A stretch of DNA of 9,865 nt, taken from positions 1-9,865 of the forward strand of contig CAJFNH010000035.1 in assembly GCA_904394195.1 (NCBI GenBank). The letters are read 5' to 3'. The DNA comes from Candidatus Gallimonas caecicola (GTDB lineage: Bacteria; Bacillota; Clostridia; Christensenellales; Borkfalkiaceae). Below the pieces are notes generated by a model, which saw only the letters and a list, made by a program, of their open reading frames with translations, was not told the DNA's origin and did not search any database. Below, one piece after another: positions 1 to 6,441 of this stretch (positions within the stretch are counted from its first letter, which is position 1; each line of letters opens with the position of its first letter). The position numbers and the translations under genes are program-made.

Positions 1-671
1 AAAGCGGCGAGCGCACGGCGCAATTCACGGTTGGTCGCCATTGAAGTCTCGCTGACCGTGAAGCCGGTCGGTGTCAGATGGCGCGGGTTTTTCCGCTTGG
101 GGCGCTGAATAGGTCGTCTCCGGCCGTCGGCAACCAAAATGTTGAAGGGCAGCAGATCGCCGTGGCAGAGCGTGCGCGGCAGGCGTTCATACATACATAG
201 ATACTCGTCGTAGTGCTTTTCGAGCAGCGCGGAACGCAAATAGTTCCTGCGCTTTTTTCTTTGCGCGAAACTCTCTTCAAACGAAAGACCCTTGTGCGAC
301 AGCCGCTGATTTTCCCAGAACTCGTTCTGCATGAGCGACAGGGATTCCACCGCAGCCGCCAGTCCCGACAGGGTAGCGCGCTGCAAATTGTCCCCCGCAA
401 TGTACTCGAGCAGCAGATATTCGCCGTCCTCGCCCGCCGCACTGCCGAGAAGTTTGGGCGCATACGGACGGTCCTGCGTAAAAAAAGTACGGTATATTTC
501 CGCCTCGTACTCCTTTGCGCGTTTCAGAAAATACCTGTCCCCGCCCACAGTCACCTGCCAGACGCCTTCGTAGAGCGTTCCGTCCTCCTCCCGACGTACG
601 GGATGAAAGGCGGGCGTGCCGTCGGCGGGCGCGAGCGCCTTCCAAAGCGCGGCGAGTGCAGCGTCCGTCAT
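1..671 (-). CDS. APH-fold phosphotransferase (aminoglycoside/choline kinase-like), partial, C-terminus abnormal
   Basis: The reading frame opens at ATG 671 and stays open to the left edge (223 codons, no stop). The start is supported by AGGA six bases upstream and by the ATGA overlap with the rsfS stop, implying translational coupling. The protein resembles the APH/choline-kinase fold: a likely ATP-binding Lys50 in YFLKR, a possible helix-C Glu57, a hinge-like LLLEYIAG (86-93), and a catalytic loop H170-G-D172-LLPF-N177-ILV. Such enzymes transfer ATP phosphate to small hydroxylated molecules; the substrate cannot be told here and nothing indicates drug resistance. After residue 183 (position about 122) the expected metal-binding Asp segment (usually IDW or similar) is missing and the sequence becomes Arg/Pro-rich with no family likeness. 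The other two minus frames do not restore it, so a simple frameshift is unlikely. The gene may be broken, or the contig end chimeric. Confidence 0.72.
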   Translation of the reverse strand, partial: MTDAALAALWKALAPADGTPAFHPVRREEDGTLYEGVWQVTVGGDRYFLKRAKEYEAEIYRTFFTQDRPYAPKLLGSAAGEDGEYLLLEYIAGDNLQRATLSGLAAAVESLSLMQNEFWENQRLSHKGLSFEESFAQRKKRRNYLRSALLEKHYDEYLCMYERLPRTLCHGDLLPFNILVADGRRRPIQRPKRKNPRHLTPTGFTVSETSMATNRELRRALAA

Positions 672-1024
672 GGTTCGTCCTGATAGTGCTCGACGTTGCG
701 CCCCGAATCCCAGAGGCGCTCGAGATAGTAATACAGGCGCGATTCCTCGTTGAACACATGCACGACGACGTCGCCGTAGTCGAGCACGCCCCATCTGCCC
801 TCGCGCATCCCCTCCTTGCGCACGGGCAAAAGTCCCGCGTCCTTTTCCAGCTTTTCCTCCACCGCGTCGCCGAGCGCACGCACCTGCGTGGTGCTCCTGC
901 CGCTGGCGATGACAAAATAACTGCAGACGACGGTCTGCTCGTGCACGTCCAGGATGACGATATCCTGCGCCTTCTTCTCCGAAAGCGCCTTTGCGCAGGC
1001 AAGCGCCAATTCGCGACCTTCCAT
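668..1024 (-). CDS. rsfS: Ribosomal silencing factor RsfS
   Basis: This 118-residue protein matches the RsfS (Iojap, DUF143) family in length and pattern. Family members bind ribosomal protein uL14 on the 50S subunit and block subunit joining when nutrients are short. Visible hallmarks are the N-terminal helix ELALACAKALSEKKAQDI, the strand DIVILDV, the CSYFVIASGRSTTQVRAL segment, and the C-terminal WGVLDYGDVVVHVF followed by YYYLERLW. I chose ATG 1024 because GGAGG (1030-1034) lies five bases upstream and the family homology begins here; a longer frame back to 1219 would overlap yqeK and adds no homology. It follows nadD-yqeK after an 80-base gap that holds a 19-base palindrome, and it overlaps the downstream kinase-like gene by four bases. 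The nadD-yqeK-rsfS order is common in Firmicutes. Confidence 0.95.
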   Translation of the reverse strand: MEGRELALACAKALSEKKAQDIVILDVHEQTVVCSYFVIASGRSTTQVRALGDAVEEKLEKDAGLLPVRKEGMREGRWGVLDYGDVVVHVFNEESRLYYYLERLWDSGRNVEHYQDEP

Positions 1025-1066
1025 GAAAACCTCCGTTTTTAAGCCATTTGTTTGTGTTTTTTGCCG

Positions 1067-1085
1067 TATTATGTCTGACATAATA
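1067..1085. repeat. 19-base perfect palindrome, copy 1 (3' of nadD-yqeK)
   Basis: Read along the minus strand this is TATTATGTCAGACATAATA: two nine-base arms around one central base. It starts 19 bases after the nadD-yqeK stop and 39-43 bases before the rsfS start region. It is identical, base for base in the opposite window orientation, to the copy at 3074-3092. As RNA it could fold into an eight-pair AT-rich hairpin, but no T-run follows on either strand, so it is not a standard intrinsic terminator. The arms contain TATTAT and CATAAT, which resemble -10 boxes, but no good -35 sits at the right distance. Confidence 0.9.
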
Positions 1086-1104
1086 CTTTGCAGCATCTGA
1101 AAAA

Positions 1105-2232
1105 TTATCCTTTCACGCGCTCTTTTATCCAAAGATATGCCTGCCGCGTGAGCGGATAGACGGGCTTGCCCGTCCCCTTCAGATAGTCGAGCTGTCCCCT
1201 CAACGCATGGTACAGGCACAACGGAAGATCTTCGGCAAACAGGGCGCGCAGCTTGCCGATGCCCGCAAAGTCCCTGTCCTCCTCCAGCAGATCGGAAAGG
1301 TAGATGAGCATGCCCAGCGCCGTCATATCCGGTTTTCCGCTCGTATGATAGCGGATGGCGTCGAGAACTTCTTCATCTTCGATACCGAAGGAATGCCGCG
1401 CAAGATAGGCGCCCGTGTACTGGTGCAGGACGGGCGCGGGAACATCCGCGGGCGGCGTGAAGTCTTCCAGAAGCGGCGAGGTGAGCGGGACATATTTTCC
1501 GCAGTCATGCAGCGCTGCGGCGAGCAGCGCCTTCTGTTCCGGGACCCCCGCAGAAGAGGCGCGCTCCACCGCCATGCGCGCTACGCGATAGCTGTGCGCC
1601 CTGCGCGTCTCCTTTTCAAGGGCAAGCGCGGGCGCGATGGCGGGATGCGCGTACAGCCCCCTCTCTGAAATATACGCATATACTTCGCCGTCCAGCGCAG
1701 CCGGGCGCTTTCCGAACGCAAGGTCGACGCGCATCATGCGCGAGCTCACCTGCGCTCCCGTGAAGGGCACGGCGACGAAGTCCTTGTGAAAACGTGCAAG
1801 AAAGCGTTCATGCAGGGAAGCGGGCGTCCTGTCCCCCCTTCCGCAGGCGGCGAGCGTCGCATGCGCAAGGATATCGTCCGGCTCCTTCCAGGTAAAGAAG
1901 TCCTCCAGCATGTCCTCCCCGACGAGAAAATAGAGCTGGGCGCCGGGAAAAACCTGGGCAAAGTGACGGCAGGTGAGATAGGTATAACTCCTTCCCTGTT
2001 GCCTTACTTCAAAGTCGCTCACCTCCGCCCAGGAAAAGGGAGCAAAGGCAAGGCGACACATGGCAAGGCGCTCCTCGCCCGAAGCAAACGCACCCCAGCG
2101 TTTGTGCGGCGCGAGCCCCGCAGGCAGTATGATGACTTTATCCAGGCCCAACGCCTCTTTTGCCGCCTGTACGCAGCGCACATGCTCGCTGTGAACGGGA
2201 TCGAAAGAGCCCCCGAAAAGCGCGATCTTCAT
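1105..2232 (-). CDS. nadD-yqeK: Fused nicotinate-nucleotide adenylyltransferase (NadD) and HD-domain Ap4A hydrolase (YqeK)
   Basis: This is a 375-residue two-domain protein. Residues about 1-195 are NadD, which joins ATP and nicotinate mononucleotide to make deamido-NAD: the nucleotidyltransferase motif GGSFDPVHSEH (7-17) is intact and SSRMMR (163-168) stands for the usual ISSTxIR. Residues about 205-375 are YqeK, a metal-dependent HD phosphohydrolase that splits diadenosine tetraphosphate: H213, H242-D243 (ALHDCGKY), H270, YHTSG (H296) and the D314 segment YLSDLLEEDRDF are all present. Firmicutes usually encode these as adjacent genes; here they are one frame with no stop between them. ATG 2232 is chosen because homology begins at MKIALFGG and a promoter -10 box lies inside any longer reading (to 2292). 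No Shine-Dalgarno site precedes it; see the promoter entry. The rsfS gene is downstream. Confidence 0.96.
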   Translation of the reverse strand: MKIALFGGSFDPVHSEHVRCVQAAKEALGLDKVIILPAGLAPHKRWGAFASGEERLAMCRLAFAPFSWAEVSDFEVRQQGRSYTYLTCRHFAQVFPGAQLYFLVGEDMLEDFFTWKEPDDILAHATLAACGRGDRTPASLHERFLARFHKDFVAVPFTGAQVSSRMMRVDLAFGKRPAALDGEVYAYISERGLYAHPAIAPALALEKETRRAHSYRVARMAVERASSAGVPEQKALLAAALHDCGKYVPLTSPLLEDFTPPADVPAPVLHQYTGAYLARHSFGIEDEEVLDAIRYHTSGKPDMTALGMLIYLSDLLEEDRDFAGIGKLRALFAEDLPLCLYHALRGQLDYLKGTGKPVYPLTRQAYLWIKERVKG

Positions 2233-2238
2233 GGGGAT

Positions 2239-2267
2239 ATTATACAATAGTTTTTCCCGCTTTGCAA
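2239..2267 (-). promoter_or_regulatory. Sigma-A-type promoter giving a leaderless nadD-yqeK mRNA
   Basis: On the minus strand there is TTGCAA (2267-2262), a 17-base spacer, then a perfect TATAAT (2244-2239). Six bases (ATCCCC) separate the -10 box from ATG 2232. With the usual six- to seven-base discriminator, transcription would start at or next to the A of that ATG, leaving no 5' leader. The lack of any Shine-Dalgarno sequence before the ATG agrees with this. The box match and spacing are seen directly; leaderless initiation is inferred. Confidence 0.72.
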
Positions 2268-2302
2268 GTTTAATCGGAAGAAAATGCGGCAAAAATCATG
2301 GC

Positions 2303-3058
2303 ATGAAAAAATTCGACCTGCCCCTTGTCACCGATACGCTGTTCTATACCGCCGCCGCATGGCTGGTGCTCGTGGGGATCTTCCGCTGGCTGCGCATGCA
2401 GACGTGGGTATGTTTCACCGCAGCGACTCTGCTTGCCCTTGCGCTCGGCGTCATCCTGTTTTTTCTGCTCGGCGCAAAGCACCGGAAGCGCGCACTCGGA
2501 AAAAAACAGCGGGAAGACAGGGAAAAACTCATGCTGCACCTGGCGCTTGAACGGGACGAGCGCGTGCGCGCTGCCCTGCTGGAAGCACTGCTTGCCGACG
2601 GACAGAACGCGCATTGCGAACGGGACGCTCTCGCCGTAGACGGTACGCCGCTCATCCCCATCTTCACGATGCAGCCCGTTTCCGCCGACGCCGTCGCGCA
2701 CCTGCTGAAAGAGTACGGCGAACAGCCCTTCCGCATCGCCTGCAACGCGCTCACGCCCGAGGCGGAAAAACTGCTCTGCGCCTTCTCACGCAGCGCGATG
2801 ACGGGCGATGAAGTCTATGCTCTGTTCGAACGCACCCGCACGACGCCCGAAAAGATGATCTGCGGCGAGATCCCGCGCAAGACGGTGTGCACCGCTGCGC
2901 GGCGCGCCTTCTCGCGGCGCAATGCCTATCCCTTCTTCGTCAGCGGGGCGGGACTGATGGTCATGAGCCTGTTCGTACTTTTCCCCGTCTACTATCTGAT
3001 CTCCGGCAGCATTCTGCTTGCCGCCGCCATCCTCATCCGCGCCTTCGGGTACGCATAA
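2303..3058 (+). CDS. Four-helix membrane protein of unknown function
   Basis: I do not recognise this 251-residue protein. It has two hydrophobic helices near the N-terminus (about 14-30 and 37-57), a very basic stretch (59-74, KHRKRALGKK), a soluble middle (about 75-205) that is helical at first, and a closing hydrophobic hairpin (about 211-229 and 231-247). By the positive-inside rule the middle domain should be cytoplasmic. The piece RIACNALTPEAEKLLCAF followed by GDEVYALFE faintly recalls the tail of Mrr/NERD-like nuclease folds, but I see no D...(D/E)xK catalytic set, so that is only a thought. ATG 2303 is the best start by hydrophobicity, yet it has no good ribosome site: GGAAG lies 22 bases away, and the in-frame ATG 2231 would overlap nadD. 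No clear promoter is visible. It is the only plus-strand gene, divergent from nadD-yqeK and convergent with the nnr operon. Confidence 0.7.
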   Translation: MKKFDLPLVTDTLFYTAAAWLVLVGIFRWLRMQTWVCFTAATLLALALGVILFFLLGAKHRKRALGKKQREDREKLMLHLALERDERVRAALLEALLADGQNAHCERDALAVDGTPLIPIFTMQPVSADAVAHLLKEYGEQPFRIACNALTPEAEKLLCAFSRSAMTGDEVYALFERTRTTPEKMICGEIPRKTVCTAARRAFSRRNAYPFFVSGAGLMVMSLFVLFPVYYLISGSILLAAAILIRAFGYA

Positions 3059-3073
3059 AGCCTGCAAACAGAC

Positions 3074-3092
3074 TATTATGTCAGACATAATA
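3074..3092. repeat. 19-base perfect palindrome, copy 2 (3' of the membrane protein gene)
   Basis: On the plus strand this is TATTATGTCAGACATAATA, starting 15 bases after the stop of the membrane-protein gene. It matches the copy at 1067-1085 exactly when each is read in the direction of the gene it follows, including the central A and the next base C. CTGCAAA lies upstream of both copies, five bases away here and one base away at the other site, and both are followed by A-rich sequence. It sits between two convergent genes, just before the shared terminator, so it is not a promoter operator for either. Confidence 0.9.
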
Positions 3093-3106
3093 CTATGAAA
3101 TAACAA

Positions 3107-3133
3107 AAAATCCCCGTTTTTTCAGGGGATTTT
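3107..3133 (-). terminator. Intrinsic terminator of the GH127-to-nnr operon, possibly bidirectional
   Basis: A nine-pair stem (AAAATCCCC at 3107-3115 with GGGGATTTT at 3125-3133) encloses a nine-base loop. Read on the minus strand, the stem runs straight into TTTTTTG, a good U-tract, six bases beyond the nnr stop codon. Read on the plus strand the stem ends in TTTTGG, a weaker tract, so it may also stop the convergent membrane-protein transcript. Confidence 0.88.
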
Positions 3134-3138
3134 GGACT

Positions 3139-4575
3139 TTACAGAGAACGCATTGCCTCCGGCAGGAAGCCGATGATATCGGTCGGATCGGGGGCATACT
3201 CCCCCATCTTCTGCGCCGCGATCTCGCCTGCGCGCCCTAAAAGCCAGCTCGCCACGCACGCCGCTTCGAAGGGCGCGACGCCGCGGGCGCACGTTCCCGC
3301 GAGCAGCCCGGAGAGCACGTCGCCGCTGCCTCCTTTGGCGAGCGCCGCACAGCCCGTGGGATTGACGGCGACCCGCTCTCCGTCCGTGACGACGGAGCGG
3401 TTGTTCTTGAGGATGAGCGTCACCTGCCGGCGCAGAGCAAATTCCTTTGCTTCGTTCACGGCGTCCGAGAGCACTTCCCCCACCGGTTTGCCCGCAAGCC
3501 GTGCAAATTCCTTGGGATGGGGCGTGAGTATGACCCTGCAGGATTTTTTATTGAGCACTTCGATGCCGTATGCCGCAATGGTGTTGAGCGCGTCGGCATC
3601 GAGCACCAACGTGCCCGTGTAGGCGCCGAGCAGCTCGGCGATATACACATACAGCCGCTCGCTCACGCCCGCTCCCATGCCTGCCGCGATGCAGTCTGCG
3701 GCGAGCACGTCGCCGTCGATCGCCCTGAACTCTTTGAGTACGACGGCGGGAAGTTTGCCGATCGCCGCCGGAAAGAGCTTTTCGGAGACGCACAGCTTGG
3801 TGTAGCCGACGCCCGACTTCAGGCAGGCGCCCGCCGCAAGAAAGGCTGCGCCGCTGTATGCGTCCCCCGCAAGAATACAGGCGGAGCCGTAGCTGCCCTT
3901 GTGCGTATTGGAGCGCCGCGGCGGGAAGTATTTTGCCACGTCCGCCGCCTCCCACACTTCGGCGCCGCGCTCTGTGGCAGGGATGCCGATATCCGCCACC
4001 TGCACCCTGCCTGCACAGTCTGCACCGTCCGCCATGAGCAGGGCGCACTTCAGCTGTCCCATCGAGACCGTCTCATCCGCCCGCACGCAGACCTCGGGCG
4101 CGATGCCGCACTCCTTGAGGCCGCTGGGCAGGTCGCACGCGACGACATAGTCGCACGAGGCGAGGAAGGCGACGAGCGCCCCGTTTTCCCCCTCGATGGG
4201 ACGGGACAGCCCCGTTCCGAACAGACAGTCCACCGCGACGGCGTACCTTCTGCGCGGGATCCTGGCGAGCACTTCCCCCTGATAGCGCGCGCGCATGGCG
4301 GCGCAGTCGGGGGAAAAGTTTTGGGCAAGGCAGAGAACGCTCACATCCTCGCCCTCATCGCGAAGGATGCGCGCCGCGGCAAATCCGTCGCCGCCGTTGT
4401 TGCCTCCGCCGCACACAAAGATCGCCTCCGCCGCCCCTTTCCTGCGCATGGCGTCCGAAACGGCGCGCGCAAGCGCCTGTCCCGCGCGCTCCATGAGTTC
4501 TATGGAAGGCGTGCCCGCCGCGATCGCGGCGGCGTCCGCCCGCCGCATCTGTTCGTTGGAAAATGCGTATTTCAT
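3139..4575 (-). CDS. nnr: Bifunctional NAD(P)H-hydrate epimerase / ADP-dependent NAD(P)H-hydrate dehydratase
   Basis: This 478-residue protein repairs hydrated, inactive NADH and NADPH. The N-terminal YjeF_N epimerase half (about 1-215) carries GGGNNGGDG (56-64), the catalytic-type D116 in VDCLFGTGLSRP, and CDLPSG (147-152). The C-terminal ribokinase-like dehydratase half (about 220-478) has NTHKGSYG (223-230), LVLDADALN (323-331), TPHPKE (351-356) and the nucleotide/anion-hole motif KGGSGD (414-419) followed by VLSGLLAG. Length and domain order are normal and both sites look intact. The ATG is preceded by GGGGAGG with seven bases of spacing and overlaps the recX stop by four bases (ATGA), so the two genes are probably translationally coupled. 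It is the last gene of the operon; the terminator follows at once. Cytoplasmic. Confidence 0.97.
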   Translation of the reverse strand: MKYAFSNEQMRRADAAAIAAGTPSIELMERAGQALARAVSDAMRRKGAAEAIFVCGGGNNGGDGFAAARILRDEGEDVSVLCLAQNFSPDCAAMRARYQGEVLARIPRRRYAVAVDCLFGTGLSRPIEGENGALVAFLASCDYVVACDLPSGLKECGIAPEVCVRADETVSMGQLKCALLMADGADCAGRVQVADIGIPATERGAEVWEAADVAKYFPPRRSNTHKGSYGSACILAGDAYSGAAFLAAGACLKSGVGYTKLCVSEKLFPAAIGKLPAVVLKEFRAIDGDVLAADCIAAGMGAGVSERLYVYIAELLGAYTGTLVLDADALNTIAAYGIEVLNKKSCRVILTPHPKEFARLAGKPVGEVLSDAVNEAKEFALRRQVTLILKNNRSVVTDGERVAVNPTGCAALAKGGSGDVLSGLLAGTCARGVAPFEAACVASWLLGRAGEIAAQKMGEYAPDPTDIIGFLPEAMRSL

Positions 4576-5183
4576 CCCTCGTCCTCCCCGCGCAGCGCCT
4601 CGAGCGCGGCGCGCGCAGTATCGTAATCAAACCCCTTGGACAGCAGGTGCGCATACGCCTTGCGCACCGTCTTTTCGTCCGGGGTCTTTGCGCGCAGATA
4701 TTTTTCGAGCACCGCCCGCGCCGCCTCGCGTTCATCGCGCTCCGGGAGCGCCGCATCGATGGCGGCGTCGTCCACCCCCTTGCGTCGCAGCTCCATGCGG
4801 ATGAGACGGTCGCCCTTCCTGGCGCCCGCACTCTCGGCATAGGCGCGTGCATACGCCTCGTCGTCGAGGTAGCCGTACCCCTTCATCTTCTCCACGACGT
4901 AGTCGGAGACCTCCTTCAGATACCCCTTGCGGCGCAGGAAGTCGCGCACGTCGCGCTCCGTCTTCATGGAGGATGAGATATGCAGGAGCGCTTTGTCGAG
5001 CGCAGTCTGTTTTTCGCCCGCGAGCTGCAGGGCGGAGAGCTGTTCCTCCGTGACGACGCTGCCCACCTTCAGGCGATGCTCCATGACGGTGAGCAGCTGC
5101 ATTCCGCAGAAGAACCTGCCGTCCACTTCGATATTGCAGCGCGAGCCGTCGTGCTTTTGCGGGGTGATTGCCGTGATCTGCAT
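4572..5183 (-). CDS. recX: Regulatory protein RecX
   Basis: This 203-residue protein fits RecX, which binds RecA filaments and limits recombination and SOS activity. It is built from tandem three-helix repeats: ALLHISSSMKTERDVRDFLRRKGY (about 65-88), then DYVVEKMKGYGYLDDEAYARAYAES (about 94-118), then RLIRMELRRKGVDDAAIDAAL (about 125-145) and a fourth, YAHLLSKGFDYDTARAAL, near the end. The GYLDDEAYA core is the most telling family signature. The N-terminal domain (ITAITPQK to VEVDGRFF-like strands) is the usual RecX small beta region. The start lies one base after the upstream gene's stop, with GGGG six bases upstream of ATG. recA is not in the window, which is common in Firmicutes. It overlaps nnr by four bases. 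Confidence 0.93.
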   Translation of the reverse strand: MQITAITPQKHDGSRCNIEVDGRFFCGMQLLTVMEHRLKVGSVVTEEQLSALQLAGEKQTALDKALLHISSSMKTERDVRDFLRRKGYLKEVSDYVVEKMKGYGYLDDEAYARAYAESAGARKGDRLIRMELRRKGVDDAAIDAALPERDEREAARAVLEKYLRAKTPDEKTVRKAYAHLLSKGFDYDTARAALEALRGEDEG

Positions 5184-5184
5184 G

Positions 5185-6417
5185 CTATACCCCGCTCCAG
5201 GTGCGGTTTTCCTGAAACCACTGCGTATCTTTGAGCTTTGTGGTGTTGTTGGAGCACCACAATTTCAGAGCATATGTATCCGTTTCTTTCACGCTGTAGA
5301 CGACGATATTGCCGTTCATGGAGGTGTAGTCCCACGTCTCCTCCTCCAGATCGACGTCGGTGGCAAGCGAGGTGACATAGATCTGATCGGTGTACTTGCC
5401 CACGCGGTCGATGAAATCCTGCGCGGGGAACATGTTGTCGACGTTCACCGTATATTCGGGGGAGCCGGCGCAGCAGCACACGCACACGATCTCGGGCTGA
5501 ATGACGGAGAGCAGCGCATCGGTCGAGGCGGTGTAGGAGCCGTGATGCCCGCCCTTGAAGAGCTTACAGCGGGGCAGTTCGTTGTTGTCCACGAGCGACT
5601 GCTCGCCATCCTCCTCCAGATCGCCCGTAAACAGAAAGTTGTTCTCCCCCTGCGTGAGGAGCATGCACACGGAGTAATCGTTCTCGTCCTCGTCGCCCGT
5701 GTCCTCCTCATAGAAGCGCTGATAGAGGATATTCATCGTCACGCTCTCCGAGAGCGCATAGGAGCGCTGCGCGCCGCCTTCGTTGTTCCAGCACTCGAGC
5801 GCGGTATAGTGCTCGGCGCCCCGTTCTACGGCATTGTCGCGCTCCTCAACGTAGCGATTGTAGATGTTGGTCGAGACGCCCGTGCGCGGGAAGTCGATGA
5901 TGGTGCCGATGGAAAAACTTTCGAATACGCCGGGCGCGCTCGTTGTGCCCACGAAGCCCGCGATGTGGTCCTGGTGCGCGTGCGTGGCGATGACATAGTC
6001 GAGCACGCCGTCCGTGCAGTAATCGCTCACATAGTCCACGATGGCCGCGGCGGAATTTTGCCGCGAGCCCGCGTCGATGAGCACTTCGGTATTGCCCACC
6101 TTGATGAGGGTACAGTCCCCCGTATATCGGTTGCCCAGCTCCAGAAAGTGGATGGAGAGCTCTGCCGAGGATATTTCGGCGATATCGCCGTCCGCAACGG
6201 GATCGCTCACGCCGCCCCCGCCTTCATTGCCGGAGCCGCCCTGGTCGCCCGTATCGCCCTCTGACGCCTGATCGCCAAAATGGTTGTAAAGGAAGTCGTC
6301 CACTTCTTCCTTATACACAAAGAAATAAAGACACGCGCACACCGCAATGACGATGACGAGCAAAACAAGCACCACCAAAAAGAACTTTTTATGGCGTTTG
6401 GCCCCTCTTCTTGCCAT
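5185..6417 (-). CDS. Membrane-anchored ComEC/Rec2-like metallo-beta-lactamase-fold hydrolase
   Basis: This 410-residue protein has a basic N-terminus, one strong membrane helix (about 12-34), a Gly/Asp/Ser-rich low-complexity spacer (about 47-75), and an outward-facing metallo-beta-lactamase domain (about 85-400). Metal-site motifs are T-H146-A-H148-Q-D150-H151, G-D266 (FLFTGDLEEDGE) and GG-H291-H292-GSYTAST. This is the layout of stand-alone relatives of the ComEC competence-channel nuclease domain, but the polytopic channel is absent. It differs from ComEC where the GHP motif, with its last His, would fall: here there is VCVCCCAGSPEY (311-322), with four cysteines and Ser in place of His. 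I believe this is a clostridial subfamily, from memory only. GGAGG (6424-6428) with six-base spacing fixes ATG 6417. Its substrate (DNA, nucleotide or cell-surface phosphodiester) is unknown. recX begins one base after its stop. Confidence 0.88.
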   Translation of the reverse strand: MARRGAKRHKKFFLVVLVLLVIVIAVCACLYFFVYKEEVDDFLYNHFGDQASEGDTGDQGGSGNEGGGGVSDPVADGDIAEISSAELSIHFLELGNRYTGDCTLIKVGNTEVLIDAGSRQNSAAAIVDYVSDYCTDGVLDYVIATHAHQDHIAGFVGTTSAPGVFESFSIGTIIDFPRTGVSTNIYNRYVEERDNAVERGAEHYTALECWNNEGGAQRSYALSESVTMNILYQRFYEEDTGDEDENDYSVCMLLTQGENNFLFTGDLEEDGEQSLVDNNELPRCKLFKGGHHGSYTASTDALLSVIQPEIVCVCCCAGSPEYTVNVDNMFPAQDFIDRVGKYTDQIYVTSLATDVDLEEETWDYTSMNGNIVVYSVKETDTYALKLWCSNNTTKLKDTQWFQENRTWSGV

Positions 6418-6441
6418 ACATATCCTCCTTTTTGTAACGTG

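Noticed and set aside
1..122. Simple frameshift in the kinase-like gene
   Set aside because: Neither alternative minus frame contains the missing Asp-Trp type segment; one stops at 74 and the other at about 25.
100..463. Evidence for aminoglycoside resistance
   Set aside because: The fold-level motif HGDxxxxN is shared by many unrelated kinases and nothing points to a drug substrate.
1067..1085. Palindrome as a dif/Xer recombination site
   Set aside because: Both arms contain TTATGT as in XerD half-sites, but the spacing is wrong (one central base instead of six) and there are two inverted copies.
1067..1085. Palindrome as an intrinsic terminator after nadD-yqeK
   Set aside because: The stem is nearly all A/T and no T-run follows on either strand.
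1107..1219. Extended rsfS start at 1219
   Set aside because: The extra 65 residues read through the end of yqeK and the palindrome and lack RsfS homology. GGAGG at 1030-1034 clearly marks ATG 1024.
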